The position numbers and the translations under genes were made by a program. This document shows, piece after piece, positions 23,262 through 32,232 of a stretch of DNA of 64,000 bases. The number at the start of each line of letters is the position of its first letter. Position 1 is the stretch's first letter. The stretch is from Prevotella sp. Its GTDB lineage: Bacteria > Bacteroidota > Bacteroidia > Bacteroidales > Bacteroidaceae. The stretch lies in assembly GCA_017475265.1 (NCBI GenBank), contig JAFVFY010000001.1, positions 28,825 to 92,824 of the forward strand, in the 5' to 3' direction. The notes below the pieces were generated by a model, which did not search any database, was not told the DNA's origin, and saw only the letters and a list, made by a program, of their open reading frames with translations.

Positions 23262-23336
23262 GGATTTACGATTTACAGATTTTCGATTTACGAATTTACG
23301 AATTACGATTTTTCGATTTACGAACTATAAGGGAAA
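23262..23336. repeat. Period-8 spacer repeat (GATTTACG)
   Basis: Degenerate GATTTACG/GATTTTCG/AATTTACG words fill the gap up to the apbE start codon. Confidence 0.75.
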
Positions 23337-24305
23337 ATGATTCCAAAGAAAATACTGCTCTGGCTGCTGCCACTTATGGCCATCGTCGTATTCGTTCTGA
23401 TTATGTCGAGGGGTCAGGTCGAGGGCAAGACTGGCGCATGGCAGCACGATGAGGGTTTCATCTTCGGCACCATCTATAACATCACCTACCAGTATGGCGT
23501 AGACTTGCAGGCTGAGATAGAGTCAGAGCTGAAAAAGGTAGACCAGGAGTTCTCCATGTTCAACGAAGAGTCTACCGTGGCCCGTATCAACCGTGGCGAT
23601 AGCCTTGTGGAGCGTAGCGATATGTTCAACGAGGTCTACACCCTGGCCATGCAGGTAAACGCCGACACCCACGGTGCCTTCGACATCACCGTCGCCCCGC
23701 TGGTTAACGCCTGGGGCTTCGGTTTCAAGCACGAACAGATGCCCACGCCAGAACAGGTGGACAGCCTGCTACAGATACGTTCGCAAATGGACTTCGCTGC
23801 TATTGCCAAAGGCTATGGCTGCGACGTGGTGGCCCGGCTACTGGAGAGCCATGACATTGTCAACTACATGGTGGAGATAGGCGGTGAGGTGGCCATGCGC
23901 GGCATGAACCAACGGGAAGAGCCTTGGCGCATAGGCGTGAACAAGCCCGTGGACGATTCGCTGTCCGTAAACGGTGAACTACAGGCCGTGCTCAAGGCTA
24001 CCGATATATGTCTAGCTACGAGCGGTAACTACCGTAACTTCTATTACAAAGGCGGGCGCAAATATGCCCACACCATCGACCCGCGTACCGGCTACCCCGT
24101 ACAGCACGAGCTGCTCTCGGCAACGGTGCTGGCCAAGGATTGTGCCACTGCCGATGCCTACGCCACATCCTTCATGGTGTTGGGCCTCGACAGCGCACGC
24201 CTGCTCCTAGACCGTCATCCAGAAATGAAGGCCTATCTCATCTACTCCGACGAGAAAGACGAATATAGCGTGTGGCACTCGCCGGGAATGGACATTGAGC
24301 CGTGA
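23337..24305 (+). CDS. apbE: FAD:protein FMN transferase (ApbE)
   Basis: A 322-residue ApbE with an N-terminal signal anchor (LLWLLPLMAIVVFVLIM). It transfers FMN from FAD to a Thr of target proteins such as Na+-NQR and RNF subunits. Family landmarks are FGTIYNITYQ, FDITVAPLVNAWGFG, the AIAKGYGCDVV segment, YMVEIGGE and the metal-binding HTIDPRTGYPV near residue 243. The final ATSFMVLG also fits. The stop overlaps the next gene by 4 bases (GTGA). Confidence 0.93.
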   Translation: MIPKKILLWLLPLMAIVVFVLIMSRGQVEGKTGAWQHDEGFIFGTIYNITYQYGVDLQAEIESELKKVDQEFSMFNEESTVARINRGDSLVERSDMFNEVYTLAMQVNADTHGAFDITVAPLVNAWGFGFKHEQMPTPEQVDSLLQIRSQMDFAAIAKGYGCDVVARLLESHDIVNYMVEIGGEVAMRGMNQREEPWRIGVNKPVDDSLSVNGELQAVLKATDICLATSGNYRNFYYKGGRKYAHTIDPRTGYPVQHELLSATVLAKDCATADAYATSFMVLGLDSARLLLDRHPEMKAYLIYSDEKDEYSVWHSPGMDIEP

Positions 24306-24985
24306 GGATTTACGACCATCTGCTTCAGTTTTCCCTGTTCCAGGGTCTCAGCCGTTCGGAGTTGCTCCAGATGGCTGGCAACACAAAGTTTGGTTTCCTG
24401 AAGTTGCCCGCAGGCAAGACAATCGTCAGCGACGGTGACCTGTGTACCCAGCTTTTTTTCCTCATCAGTGGTAGCCTGAAGCTCTCCACCAGCAGTGATG
24501 ACCATGGTTACTCTGTCACCGAACAGCTGTCGGCACCGTGGCTGCTCCAGCCAGAGTCACTCTTTGGCCTTTCGCCACGTTACAGCTGTACGGCCATCGT
24601 TGTTAGTGGGGATTCGCAATCCCCGGCCGAGGCACATTTCATCACACTTTCGAAAGACGAGGTGCTACGCCTCACCGACGATTTCCTCATTATCCGTCTG
24701 AACTACCTGAACCTCATGGCCACGCTCACGCAGCGTCGTACACGTCAGGCCTGGCACCGCAGCCCTACAGACCTGCGCCAGCGCATAGCACGCTTTCTCA
24801 CCGACCACTGCACCTATCCCGCTGGCCGCAAGACGATACACATTCTCATGGAGCGCCTCGCACAGGAGGTGAACGACAACCGCCTTCACGTGTCGCAAGC
24901 CTTGAAAGCCATGCAGGCTGACGGACTGCTAACACTCCACCGGGGACGCATAGAGGTACCATCGCTGGAGCGACTATTTATGTAA
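24302..24985 (+). CDS. Crp/Fnr family transcription regulator
   Basis: A 227-residue protein with an N-terminal cyclic-nucleotide-binding fold (FSLFQGLSRSELLQMAG; FLISGSLKLS) and a C-terminal winged helix (RLAQEVNDNRLHVSQALKAM), the usual layout of Crp/Fnr regulators. No cysteine cluster for an FNR iron-sulfur centre is visible, so an effector cannot be named. The start is GTG 24302 overlapping the apbE stop. Residues VSGDSQSPAEA near position 104 come from a family B palindrome. Confidence 0.85.
   Translation: MRIYDHLLQFSLFQGLSRSELLQMAGNTKFGFLKLPAGKTIVSDGDLCTQLFFLISGSLKLSTSSDDHGYSVTEQLSAPWLLQPESLFGLSPRYSCTAIVVSGDSQSPAEAHFITLSKDEVLRLTDDFLIIRLNYLNLMATLTQRRTRQAWHRSPTDLRQRIARFLTDHCTYPAGRKTIHILMERLAQEVNDNRLHVSQALKAMQADGLLTLHRGRIEVPSLERLFM
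24608..24624. repeat. Family B palindrome inside the Crp/Fnr gene
   Basis: GGGGATT-CGC-AATCCCC, one loop base different from the copy at 2867-2883, translated as GDSQSP. Confidence 0.7.
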
Positions 24986-24987
24986 AG

Positions 24988-25072
24988 CATCTTCAATCTT
25001 CAATCCTCAAATCTCACATCTCAAATCTCAATCCTCAAATCTCAATCCTCAAATCTCAATCCTCAATACCCC
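24988..25072. repeat. Period-7 spacer repeat (AATCCTC/AAATCTC)
   Basis: About a dozen alternating AATCTCA and ATCCTCA heptamers fill nearly the whole gap before the dGTPase gene. Confidence 0.85.
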
Positions 25073-25075
25073 ACA

Positions 25076-26413
25076 ATGGACTGGAACAAGTTGATATCCA
25101 ATTGCCGCCTCGGCCAGGAGCATCGCCATCCTGAGCGTCACGACGACCGCACGGAGTTCAAGCGCGACTACGACCGTCTGATATTCTCGGCACCCTTTCG
25201 CCGCCTTCAGAACAAGACGCAGGTGTTCCCCCTGCCGGGCAGCGTCTTTGTACACAACCGTCTAACGCACTCGCTAGAGGTGGCCAGTGTGGGCATGTCG
25301 CTGGGCAGCGACGTTGCTACGGCCATACGCCATCGGCCGGAGTTAGAAGGCAACCCGCTACTTCAGGAACTGGGACAGATAGTCGCGTCGGCATGTCTGG
25401 CCCACGACCTCGGCAACCCGCCGTTCGGACATTCTGGCGAGAAGGCCATCCAGACATTCTTCACCGAGGGCAAGGGTATGAGCCTCAAAGAGAAAGTGTC
25501 GCCGACATTCTGGGATGACATCACCCACTTCGAGGGCAATGCTAACGCCTTCCGCCTGCTCACTCACCAGTTCAAGGGTCGTCGGCCTGGAGGCTTTGTC
25601 ATGACCTACTCCACACTGGCCAGCATTGTGAAATATCCCCATGCATCTTCGTTGGCGGGTAAGAAGGGGAAGTTCGGTTTTTTCAACAGCGAGGCTCCCA
25701 TCTACGAGCGTATCGCTGAGGAAATGGGCATCCTACGTCTCTCGGAACCGGGACAGCCGCTGCGCTACGCCCGTCATCCGCTGGTCTACCTTGTTGAGGC
25801 CGCCGATGACATCTGTTACGAAATCATGGACTTGGAAGATGCCCACAAGTTGAAGATTCTCTCCTTTAACGAGACGGAAGACCTCATGCTCGGCTTCTTC
25901 GACGAAGTGAACCGAGGCCGCATCATGCAGCGCATCATCGACGAGCAGCTGACAGACCCGAATGAGAAGATCCAATATCTGCGTGCCTGTGTCATTGGCA
26001 AGTTGGAGAACGAGTGTGTGGAGGTCTTCCTCCGCCATGAGGAGGAGATTCTTGCAGGACAACTGGAGGGTTCGCTCATTGACCACATCAGCGAGCTGCC
26101 GCGTAGTGCATATAAAGAATGTACGCGTGTGTCAAAGAAACGTATCTACAAAAGCCAACCTGTACTCGACGTGGAACTGTCGGGTTATCGCATCATGGCC
26201 ACGCTGATGGAGCTGATGGTCGAGGCCATTGAGCACCCCGAGCGTTACTATAGCCAGCAACTCATAGGCCGGGTAAGTAGTCAGTACGACATAGAAAATG
26301 ACGACCTGGAGACTCGACTCATGGCCGTCATAGACTATATCAGCGGCATGACAGATGTCTATGCCCTCGATGTCTACCAGAAGATTTGTGGCATTTCCCT
26401 GCCGATAGTGTAG
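25076..26413 (+). CDS. dgt: dGTP triphosphohydrolase
   Basis: A 445-residue HD-domain enzyme hydrolysing dGTP to deoxyguanosine and tripolyphosphate. The N-terminus (RTEFKRDYDRLIFSAPFRRL and NKTQVFPL) and the metal-binding His of NRLTHSLEV near residue 62, plus HDLGNPPFGHSGE near residue 109, are diagnostic. A later EAADDICYEIMDLED motif gives the last metal ligand. It is cytoplasmic. The gene ends convergently with the oxidoreductase, 9 bases away. Confidence 0.94.
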   Translation: MDWNKLISNCRLGQEHRHPERHDDRTEFKRDYDRLIFSAPFRRLQNKTQVFPLPGSVFVHNRLTHSLEVASVGMSLGSDVATAIRHRPELEGNPLLQELGQIVASACLAHDLGNPPFGHSGEKAIQTFFTEGKGMSLKEKVSPTFWDDITHFEGNANAFRLLTHQFKGRRPGGFVMTYSTLASIVKYPHASSLAGKKGKFGFFNSEAPIYERIAEEMGILRLSEPGQPLRYARHPLVYLVEAADDICYEIMDLEDAHKLKILSFNETEDLMLGFFDEVNRGRIMQRIIDEQLTDPNEKIQYLRACVIGKLENECVEVFLRHEEEILAGQLEGSLIDHISELPRSAYKECTRVSKKRIYKSQPVLDVELSGYRIMATLMELMVEAIEHPERYYSQQLIGRVSSQYDIENDDLETRLMAVIDYISGMTDVYALDVYQKICGISLPIV

Positions 26414-26422
26414 TCGTTAAGC

Positions 26423-27922
26423 TCAAAACAGAATACCGGGAATAAGTTCACTACACGTGACCATCGTGCCTACAATAACGCCCTGCATGCCGTGTGAGTT
26501 GATATTCTGACCGGTCTGTAGCAGATTGGGAATCTTCGTACGGTGAGGCACACGGCCGGCGGGACCCAAGCCGATATCCTTGGCGATGCCGTACATGCTA
26601 CCCCCCTCGGTGCCTGTATAGTCGCGATAGGTGAGCGGCGTAGATGTATAGTAGTGTTCAATAGCCTGTGCCGTTCCAGGGATATGCTTGTCCAGCGAGG
26701 CGATGAGTTTCTCGGCCTTGCGTTGCTTGAAGTCCTCGTAGTCCTGTCCACGGTGGCCAACAGTGGTACCCGCCCACCTTTCCACGTCGCTCCATTGCAT
26801 ATAAGAGAGGATGACGCCAGTGCGGGCGAACGGACATTGACCATGAACCATTGACCATTGACCATTATCCGTATACCTGTCGCAGAAGTGCATGTAGAGA
26901 AAGCCCTTGGGCCACGACTGCTCATCGTAGAACTCACAGCCCCAAGGCGTGTCGGTGTTGTAGCCGTAGTAGTTGTGGTTCATATAGGGCAGAGTGTTCT
27001 CGCGGAACTGGAGGTAGACGGCAAACACGCCTACGGTCTGCTTCATGGCGTTTACCCTCTGGCGGAAAGCAGGACGGATGAGATGGGAGTCGGTCAGCTC
27101 CAAGGTGCGCATGGGGTGTGCGTCACTAATGACGTAGTCAGCAGAGTAATAATCACCAGTGGCAGTCTCCACGCCTGTAGCATGAGTGTCATCGCAGACA
27201 ATTTTGACAGCCCGTTGCCGTGTGAGCACCTGTCCGCCATATCGTTCTATGGTCCTAACCAGCGAGTGGGCTATGGCATCACTGCCGCCGACAATGCGAA
27301 AGGCGCTCTGGTTGTAGAAGTCCATCACGAAGGCATGGGTGGCAAAGGGTGTCTTGTCACGCTCGGCAGCATAGAGCGGCAGGTTGCCCACAAGCACTTT
27401 GGCCAGCTGCGGGTCGGTAATCAGCTCATCGATGACGCTATTGATGCTCCGCAACTGATGCTCTGCATGAAGGGCAGCAGTGCTACTGACATTACGCATC
27501 GAGGCGAGCGACGACGCATGGGCAACGTCCTCCACGGCATCGAAATACCGCTCAAGATTGTCCCTCTGGTGGGGAAAACAACTGACCAACTGCTCGATGA
27601 ACGCCTCACGGCCATTGGCAAAGCGGTATTGCTGCCCACCGAGGCCGATGACTTCGTAGCCAGTGGTATCGAGCTGCGACAGACGGACATCGTCGGTCAT
27701 CTCCAGATAGCTCATGATGCGGTGCATGGTCTGCCCCTCGGCTGCACTGCCTATGAAGTGCATACCCGTCTCGAAGCGGGCACCACGACGAGTGAAACAC
27801 TGCAGACAGCCGCCCACCTGCACACCCTGCTCCAGCACCGTCACCTCATAGCCATTCTTCGCCAGAATGACGCCACATGTCAGACCACCAAGGCCACTAC
27901 CGATGACACATACTTTCATCAT
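26423..27922 (-). CDS. FAD-dependent oxidoreductase, phytoene-desaturase/CrtI-like
   Basis: A ~499-residue flavoprotein. The dinucleotide-binding motif VIGSGLGGLTCGVILAKNGY is at the N-terminus, followed by VLEQGVQVGGCLQCF, and GIAKDIGLGPAGRVPH near the C-terminus fits CrtI/retinol-saturase-type enzymes. The substrate could be a carotenoid or other polyene, which is not decidable here. ATG 27922 or 27919 is preferred over an upstream TTG that lies inside a repeat. Residues NGQWSMVHGQCPF near ~365 are encoded by a CCATTGA-type in-frame repeat. It is the last gene of the xpt-preA operon. Confidence 0.8.
   Translation of the reverse strand: MMKVCVIGSGLGGLTCGVILAKNGYEVTVLEQGVQVGGCLQCFTRRGARFETGMHFIGSAAEGQTMHRIMSYLEMTDDVRLSQLDTTGYEVIGLGGQQYRFANGREAFIEQLVSCFPHQRDNLERYFDAVEDVAHASSLASMRNVSSTAALHAEHQLRSINSVIDELITDPQLAKVLVGNLPLYAAERDKTPFATHAFVMDFYNQSAFRIVGGSDAIAHSLVRTIERYGGQVLTRQRAVKIVCDDTHATGVETATGDYYSADYVISDAHPMRTLELTDSHLIRPAFRQRVNAMKQTVGVFAVYLQFRENTLPYMNHNYYGYNTDTPWGCEFYDEQSWPKGFLYMHFCDRYTDNGQWSMVHGQCPFARTGVILSYMQWSDVERWAGTTVGHRGQDYEDFKQRKAEKLIASLDKHIPGTAQAIEHYYTSTPLTYRDYTGTEGGSMYGIAKDIGLGPAGRVPHRTKIPNLLQTGQNINSHGMQGVIVGTMVTCSELIPGILF
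26834..26867. repeat. In-frame ACCATTG microsatellite inside the oxidoreductase gene
   Basis: CATTGACCATGAACCATTG and ACCATTGACCATTA form ~4 degenerate heptamers, read on the minus strand as NGQWSMVHGQ. A sister run lies at 30012-30048 in the xpt-preA gene. Confidence 0.7.
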
Positions 27923-27939
27923 TGGCCATTGAACAACTC

Positions 27940-28779
27940 TCAACCCTCAATTCTCAATTCTCCGCTCGGCCCAACGGGACGCTTGCCCAAGCAAGAACTC
28001 TCAATTCTCATAACGGGAAAGGTGAAGTAAGTATCGGGGAAGGGTTCATCCTTCAGCGTGAAGTGCCACCACTCCGAATCGAGAGCTTTGAAGCCGTGGC
28101 GAAGCATGGCTTGGCGCAAAATCATGCGATGGGCGAACTGCTCGGCGGTGATGGAGCGATTGGCAGGCGATTTACTGTTATCGCCCGTATACTCACCCGT
28201 CTCAGGATTGCCGCAGAAGTCGGGATGGCTCTCTGGGCCGAACCAGTCAAAGGTGCCGCCCATGTCAAGTTCCTTTTCGGTCTGCATGTCAAAGAGCGTC
28301 AGGTCGACGGTGCTGCCACGTGTGTGACCGCTCTTCTCGTAGATGTACTCCTGCTCAAAGAGCACACTCTTGTCGAGGTCGGGATAGAAGTATTGCTTCA
28401 TGAGCGTATCAGGGATATTCGCTGCCCAGCGCACGAAGTGGTCTACGCCTTTCTGCGGACGATAGGCATCGTAGATTTTCAGGCGATAACCCTGCTTGAT
28501 GACATCGTCGCTCACGGCACGGAGGCTGTCTGCCGCCTGTTTGGTAAGTAGTGCTGTCGGCTCTTCATAACCATCGATACGCGTGCCTACGAAGTTGTAA
28601 GTACCGTAGTAGCGTATCTCCAAAATAGCATCGGGAACAGCGTCGGTTAGGGTTACAAATTGACTGGCATCGTCAGTAGCGCTAACCGTCACATTCTTCC
28701 TACTTTCTGAGAAGCAGGAAACCATAGTCATGCCGCAAATAAAGATGGCGGCGAACATCCATGTATTTCGCAGTTTCAT
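27940..28779 (-). CDS. VanX-like D-alanyl-D-alanine dipeptidase, lipoprotein
   Basis: A ~279-residue zinc dipeptidase. SGHTRGSTVDLTL gives the His and Asp zinc ligands, and SEWWHF the Glu and His. IYDAYRPQ is the conserved substrate-side motif. A lipobox (TMVSCFS) suggests an envelope lipoprotein. Such enzymes hydrolyse D-Ala-D-Ala. In this setting, without vanH/vanA, recycling of cell-wall dipeptides is more likely than glycopeptide resistance (inference). The last ~20 residues (ESSCLGKRPVGPSGELRIEG) are encoded entirely by a family E element plus a CTCAATT repeat, so the C-terminus is repeat-derived. It starts 23 bases after xpt-preA. Confidence 0.87.
   Translation of the reverse strand: MKLRNTWMFAAIFICGMTMVSCFSESRKNVTVSATDDASQFVTLTDAVPDAILEIRYYGTYNFVGTRIDGYEEPTALLTKQAADSLRAVSDDVIKQGYRLKIYDAYRPQKGVDHFVRWAANIPDTLMKQYFYPDLDKSVLFEQEYIYEKSGHTRGSTVDLTLFDMQTEKELDMGGTFDWFGPESHPDFCGNPETGEYTGDNSKSPANRSITAEQFAHRMILRQAMLRHGFKALDSEWWHFTLKDEPFPDTYFTFPVMRIESSCLGKRPVGPSGELRIEG
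27962..27998. repeat. Family E element (copy 1), encoding the VanX-like C-terminus
   Basis: CCGCTCGGCCCAACGGGACG then the hairpin CTTGC-CCAA-GCAAG. The VanX gene reads it in antisense orientation as SSCLGKRPVGPSGEL. It is flanked on both sides by CTCAATT heptamers. Confidence 0.85.
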
Positions 28780-28780
28780 T

Positions 28781-28820
28781 GTCAATTCTCAATTCTTAAT
28801 TCTCAATTCTCAATTCTCAA
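28781..28820. repeat. Period-7 spacer repeat (CTCAATT)
   Basis: About five TCAATTC heptamers bridge the end of xpt-preA and the start of the dipeptidase gene. They encode the last residues of the upstream protein (LRIEN). Confidence 0.75.
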
Positions 28821-30884
28821 TTTCTTTATACGCTTTGTAGTTCCGATGGCACCTGCCGGACATACGAGGCGGCAGAGATGACAGCCTACACACTTGGTTC
28901 CGACAAGCCGTGGACGGCGGGTTTCGTAATTGAAGACAATGGCCTGATGACCTCCATCATTGCACGACACCTGGCAGCGGCCGCACCCTACGCACAGCTC
29001 TTGGTCAAACTTGGGATAGATGATGGTCTTGCGGTCTAAGTTGTCAGGATTCAGGAACTTCGGTATCTGTTCACCTACGAGCTGGCTGAGTTCCGTGACA
29101 CCGCGCTTGATCATATATCGTTGGAGGCCAAGAATGAGGTCGTCGATAATGCGATAGCCATACTGCATGACGGCAGTACAAACCTGCACATTGCTGCAAC
29201 CCAGCTGGATAAACTCCAAAGCATCACGCCATGTCTCGATACCGCCGATGCCGCTGAGTTCAATCTTCAAACTTCCATTTTCAATCTGTGCAAGTTCCAG
29301 GATATGCCGCAGGGCAATGGGGCGCACGGCACGACCAGAATAGCCTGAGATGGTGCGCTGTCCAGCCACCTCCGCATCGGCATCCATCGTCACTGACTTA
29401 ATGGTATTGATGGCCGAAATGGCATCGGCACCAGCCTCTACACAGGCTGCGGCAGGTTCGGCAATATGGGTGATGTTGGGCGTCATCTTGGAAATGACAG
29501 GAATCTTCACACTTCTTTTTACACAGGCGGTATAGGCCTTCACCAACTCAGGACTCTGACCAACGTCGCTACCCATACCTTTGTGTGTCATCTGAGGACA
29601 CGAGAAGTTCAGCTCCACGCCATCGCAACCTGCCTCCTCCGCCATCTTTGCCAGCGTCATCCACTCTTCCTCAGTCTGACCCATAATAGAGGCCACCACC
29701 ACCTTTGTGGGATAGTCCTGCTTCAATCTGTGGAGGATATCGAAATCCATCTCCAGGGGATTCTCGCTGAGCTGCTCCATGTTGCGGAAACCATAGAAGT
29801 CGCCGTGCGTCGCATTGCTGTGCATGGCATCAAAGCGTGGCGACACCTCCTTAATCTCCTGCATGCAGATGGTCTTATAGAACACACCTGCCCAACCGGC
29901 ATCAAAGGCACGCGCCACCATCTCGTAGTTGGTGCATACTGCCGACGAAGCCAGGAAGAACGGATTCTCGCAGCGGATGCCGCAGAACGTGATGCCGGGC
30001 GAAGGAGCATTGGCTATCGACCACTCACCATTAACCATCGACCATTGAAGATCCACGTCGTCCTTACTGATGCTGTGCATCATCTCCTTGATACGGATAG
30101 GCCAGTTGTAGTGGATGCAGGCTTGCTCTGCCCGCTCCAGGTCACCATCGCTGCAATCCTTCACCCAGTGCAGGGCAGGCTTGTGGTTGTCGAAACGGAT
30201 GGCACGGATGGCACGTGCAGGGTCGCCCGTCTTACAGGCTTTGGTGCAAGGCGCGTCCTGACAGAGCAGACAACGGTTAGCCTCTTCATAGATATTCACC
30301 TTCCTCGTCTTCACCCCCTTCAGCTTAACCTTGCCGCTCTCCAGCGACTCAATGACCGCCAGCGACTCAATGTGCTTCACGCCAGCATCCGTCAAAACCT
30401 GACGTCCGTTCTGGAACTCCTTCTCAATAATGAATCCCATGCCTACAATCTCCGCACCAGCCTGTTGACAGAGGTCTATGATGCCTAGCCCCGCATTGCC
30501 GAAAGCCAGGAAGTCATCGATGAACAGCACACGGTCTTCATCAGAGAGATACTCACGGCTGATGATCAGCGGATAGTCTCTTTGCTTCGTAAACGAGCGA
30601 ACCTTTGTCGTATAGAAATCGCTCATCGTCGCCGGTTGTTTCTTCTTGGCAAACACCACGGGCAGCTCCATCAGATAGCCCAGCATCACCGCCGGAGCAA
30701 TACCCGAAGCCTCCACAGTCAGAATCTTCGTGGGCTTCGCACTGGCAAAGCAATTCATAAACTCTACCGCTACCTGCTTCATCAGGTAGGGATCCATCTG
30801 GTGGTTAATAAACCTATCCACCTTCAGGATGCCACCGTCCAGACAGCGGCCATCCTGGATAATACGATTAATAAGTGGTTTCAT
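28803..30884 (-). CDS. Fusion of xanthine phosphoribosyltransferase and dihydropyrimidine dehydrogenase PreA-like protein
   Basis: One continuous 693-residue frame. Residues ~1-190 are a full xanthine phosphoribosyltransferase ([24 protein letters not shown] loop [14 protein letters not shown]), which makes XMP from xanthine and PRPP. Residues ~205-290 carry a cysteine-rich segment ([18 protein letters not shown]) as in the N-terminal Fe-S domain of PreT/DPD. Residues ~300-600 are the FMN TIM barrel of PreA ([27 protein letters not shown]). Residues ~625-685 are two [4Fe-4S] ferredoxin motifs ([22 protein letters not shown]). No NAD/FAD-binding PreT partner is in the window. Linkers [12 protein letters not shown] and [12 protein letters not shown] are encoded by repeat-like runs. 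It has a near-ideal promoter. Confidence 0.88.
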   Translation of the reverse strand: MKPLINRIIQDGRCLDGGILKVDRFINHQMDPYLMKQVAVEFMNCFASAKPTKILTVEASGIAPAVMLGYLMELPVVFAKKKQPATMSDFYTTKVRSFTKQRDYPLIISREYLSDEDRVLFIDDFLAFGNAGLGIIDLCQQAGAEIVGMGFIIEKEFQNGRQVLTDAGVKHIESLAVIESLESGKVKLKGVKTRKVNIYEEANRCLLCQDAPCTKACKTGDPARAIRAIRFDNHKPALHWVKDCSDGDLERAEQACIHYNWPIRIKEMMHSISKDDVDLQWSMVNGEWSIANAPSPGITFCGIRCENPFFLASSAVCTNYEMVARAFDAGWAGVFYKTICMQEIKEVSPRFDAMHSNATHGDFYGFRNMEQLSENPLEMDFDILHRLKQDYPTKVVVASIMGQTEEEWMTLAKMAEEAGCDGVELNFSCPQMTHKGMGSDVGQSPELVKAYTACVKRSVKIPVISKMTPNITHIAEPAAACVEAGADAISAINTIKSVTMDADAEVAGQRTISGYSGRAVRPIALRHILELAQIENGSLKIELSGIGGIETWRDALEFIQLGCSNVQVCTAVMQYGYRIIDDLILGLQRYMIKRGVTELSQLVGEQIPKFLNPDNLDRKTIIYPKFDQELCVGCGRCQVSCNDGGHQAIVFNYETRRPRLVGTKCVGCHLCRLVCPAGAIGTTKRIKKLRIEN
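30012..30048. repeat. In-frame ACCATTA/GACCATT microsatellite inside xpt-preA
   Basis: ATCGACCACTCACCATTAACC and ATCGACCATTG-type words are read on the minus strand as [13 protein letters not shown], placed in the linker between the Fe-S segment and the TIM barrel. Confidence 0.65.
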
Positions 30885-30903
30885 ATCATACTAGATTTGG
30901 CTG

Positions 30904-30934
30904 CAAATTTACACATAAAAGCTGAAAGCGCAAA
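30904..30934 (-). promoter_or_regulatory. Promoter of the xpt-preA operon (TTTG-N19-TAAATTTG)
   Basis: On the minus strand TTTG (30934-30931), 19 bases, then TAAATTTG (30911-30904). This is an exact Bacteroidota sigma-ABfr promoter, with the start codon 20 bases downstream. Confidence 0.8.
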
Positions 30935-30986
30935 AACTTTCGACAGGAAATCTTCAATTTATGGAATGATTATCCGCTGATTCATA

Positions 30987-32162
30987 CTATTTGAACAGAT
31001 ACTGTGCAAACTCGTGCAACGACTTGCGCCACACCTGCCATTCATGGTCACCGGGATAGGAGTTGAAACGTACATCGACACCCTTGTCACGCATTTGCTT
31101 CACAATGTTGCGGGTGTATTCAATACGCGGGTCTTGCTCACCGCAAGTCATAAAGAACACGTCAAAGTTTTTGTTGAACGTAGGTGTATCGGTCAGGATG
31201 CCTGGCACCTCTTTCTCTAAGTCGAAGTCAGATGCGCCACGGATGCCGCCGAACATACCCGTTGAGAACACACCAACGTTGGCAAACACATCTAGGTCGC
31301 GCAAGCCGATATAGAACGACTGGCCGCCGCCCATCGACAATCCGCACATCGCACGCCCCTTGCGGTCTTTCCGCACCTTGTAGTTTTTCTCCACAAAGGG
31401 GATGATGTTTTCCAGCAGCTCCTCGCGGAAAGCCTGCATGCCCTGCCAGCTGTAACCGCCACCGAAACCGCCGTTGCGCGAGCGCACATTACTGTTCGAG
31501 CTCACCACGACCATAGGCCTCGCCTTGCCCGCCGCAATCAGGTTGTCCATAATCTGGGCGGTACGCCCCTGCTCCATCCATCCGCGATGGTCCTCACCGC
31601 CACCGTGCTGGATATACACCACCGGGAGGTCTCCCTCAACCGCACTATAGTTGGCCGGAGTGTAAATCATCAACGGGCGCCACGACTCATCGACCTTACT
31701 ATAATAATGGACTGTGCGCACCTCGCCGTGTGGCACATCCTGCACCTCGAAGTCATCCATACCCGTCTCCTTGATTTCTATGGCGCTCGACCATTGTCCG
31801 CATCCATAGAAAGTTTGACTGGCAGGGTCGGCCACCGACACGCCGTCGACTATCAGGAAATAGTAATGGAATCCCGGCACCTGCGGTTTCGTGGTCACCG
31901 TCCATGAGCCACCATCAGACTTCTGCATGTCATACTTCGTGCCGCACAGGTCTATTTGCACGCTCTGTGCCTGCGACGCATTCACGCGGAACATCACGCT
32001 TCCGTCTGCCAACACCCGCGGATACCCACTTCGGTTAACGTTAGTCACTGGGGAGTAAGACCCTTCCGGGAAGCTCTCCCTCTGAAATCCCTGTGCAGCT
32101 GCCTGCATGCACACAACGGCCATCAATATCACGACCAAAATAGTCACTTTCTTTTTCATCAT
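30987..32162 (-). CDS. Exported CE1-like esterase (feruloyl/acetyl esterase type)
   Basis: A 391-residue exported protein (signal peptide ending AAAQ near residue 24). Residues ~35-125 form an Ig-like esterase N-terminal domain (MFRVNASQAQSVQIDL; GFHYYFLIVDGVSVADP). Residues ~150-390 are an alpha/beta hydrolase with the nucleophile in CGLSMGGGQS, acid in CGEQDPR and histidine in GDHEWQVW. This layout matches CE1 feruloyl or acetyl esterases acting on arabinoxylan in Prevotella. The exact ester is not decidable. It is a single gene without a CAZyme partner immediately beside it. Confidence 0.87.
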   Translation of the reverse strand: MMKKKVTILVVILMAVVCMQAAAQGFQRESFPEGSYSPVTNVNRSGYPRVLADGSVMFRVNASQAQSVQIDLCGTKYDMQKSDGGSWTVTTKPQVPGFHYYFLIVDGVSVADPASQTFYGCGQWSSAIEIKETGMDDFEVQDVPHGEVRTVHYYSKVDESWRPLMIYTPANYSAVEGDLPVVYIQHGGGEDHRGWMEQGRTAQIMDNLIAAGKARPMVVVSSNSNVRSRNGGFGGGYSWQGMQAFREELLENIIPFVEKNYKVRKDRKGRAMCGLSMGGGQSFYIGLRDLDVFANVGVFSTGMFGGIRGASDFDLEKEVPGILTDTPTFNKNFDVFFMTCGEQDPRIEYTRNIVKQMRDKGVDVRFNSYPGDHEWQVWRKSLHEFAQYLFK

Positions 32163-32232
32163 TATTATTCCTTTTTTTACTATTCTTTTGCCAATCGTAT
32201 TAGCTTCATTTATCGTTTTCTCATGCTCATAA

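Noticed and set aside
26858-28030. A 390-codon plus-strand frame across the oxidoreductase and VanX-like genes.
   Set aside because: It runs opposite two genes with intact active-site motifs, and its own translation lacks any recognisable domain.
27940-28779. Glycopeptide resistance via vanX.
   Set aside because: There is no vanH, vanA/B ligase or VanRS pair. Gram-negative relatives carry such dipeptidases for peptide turnover.
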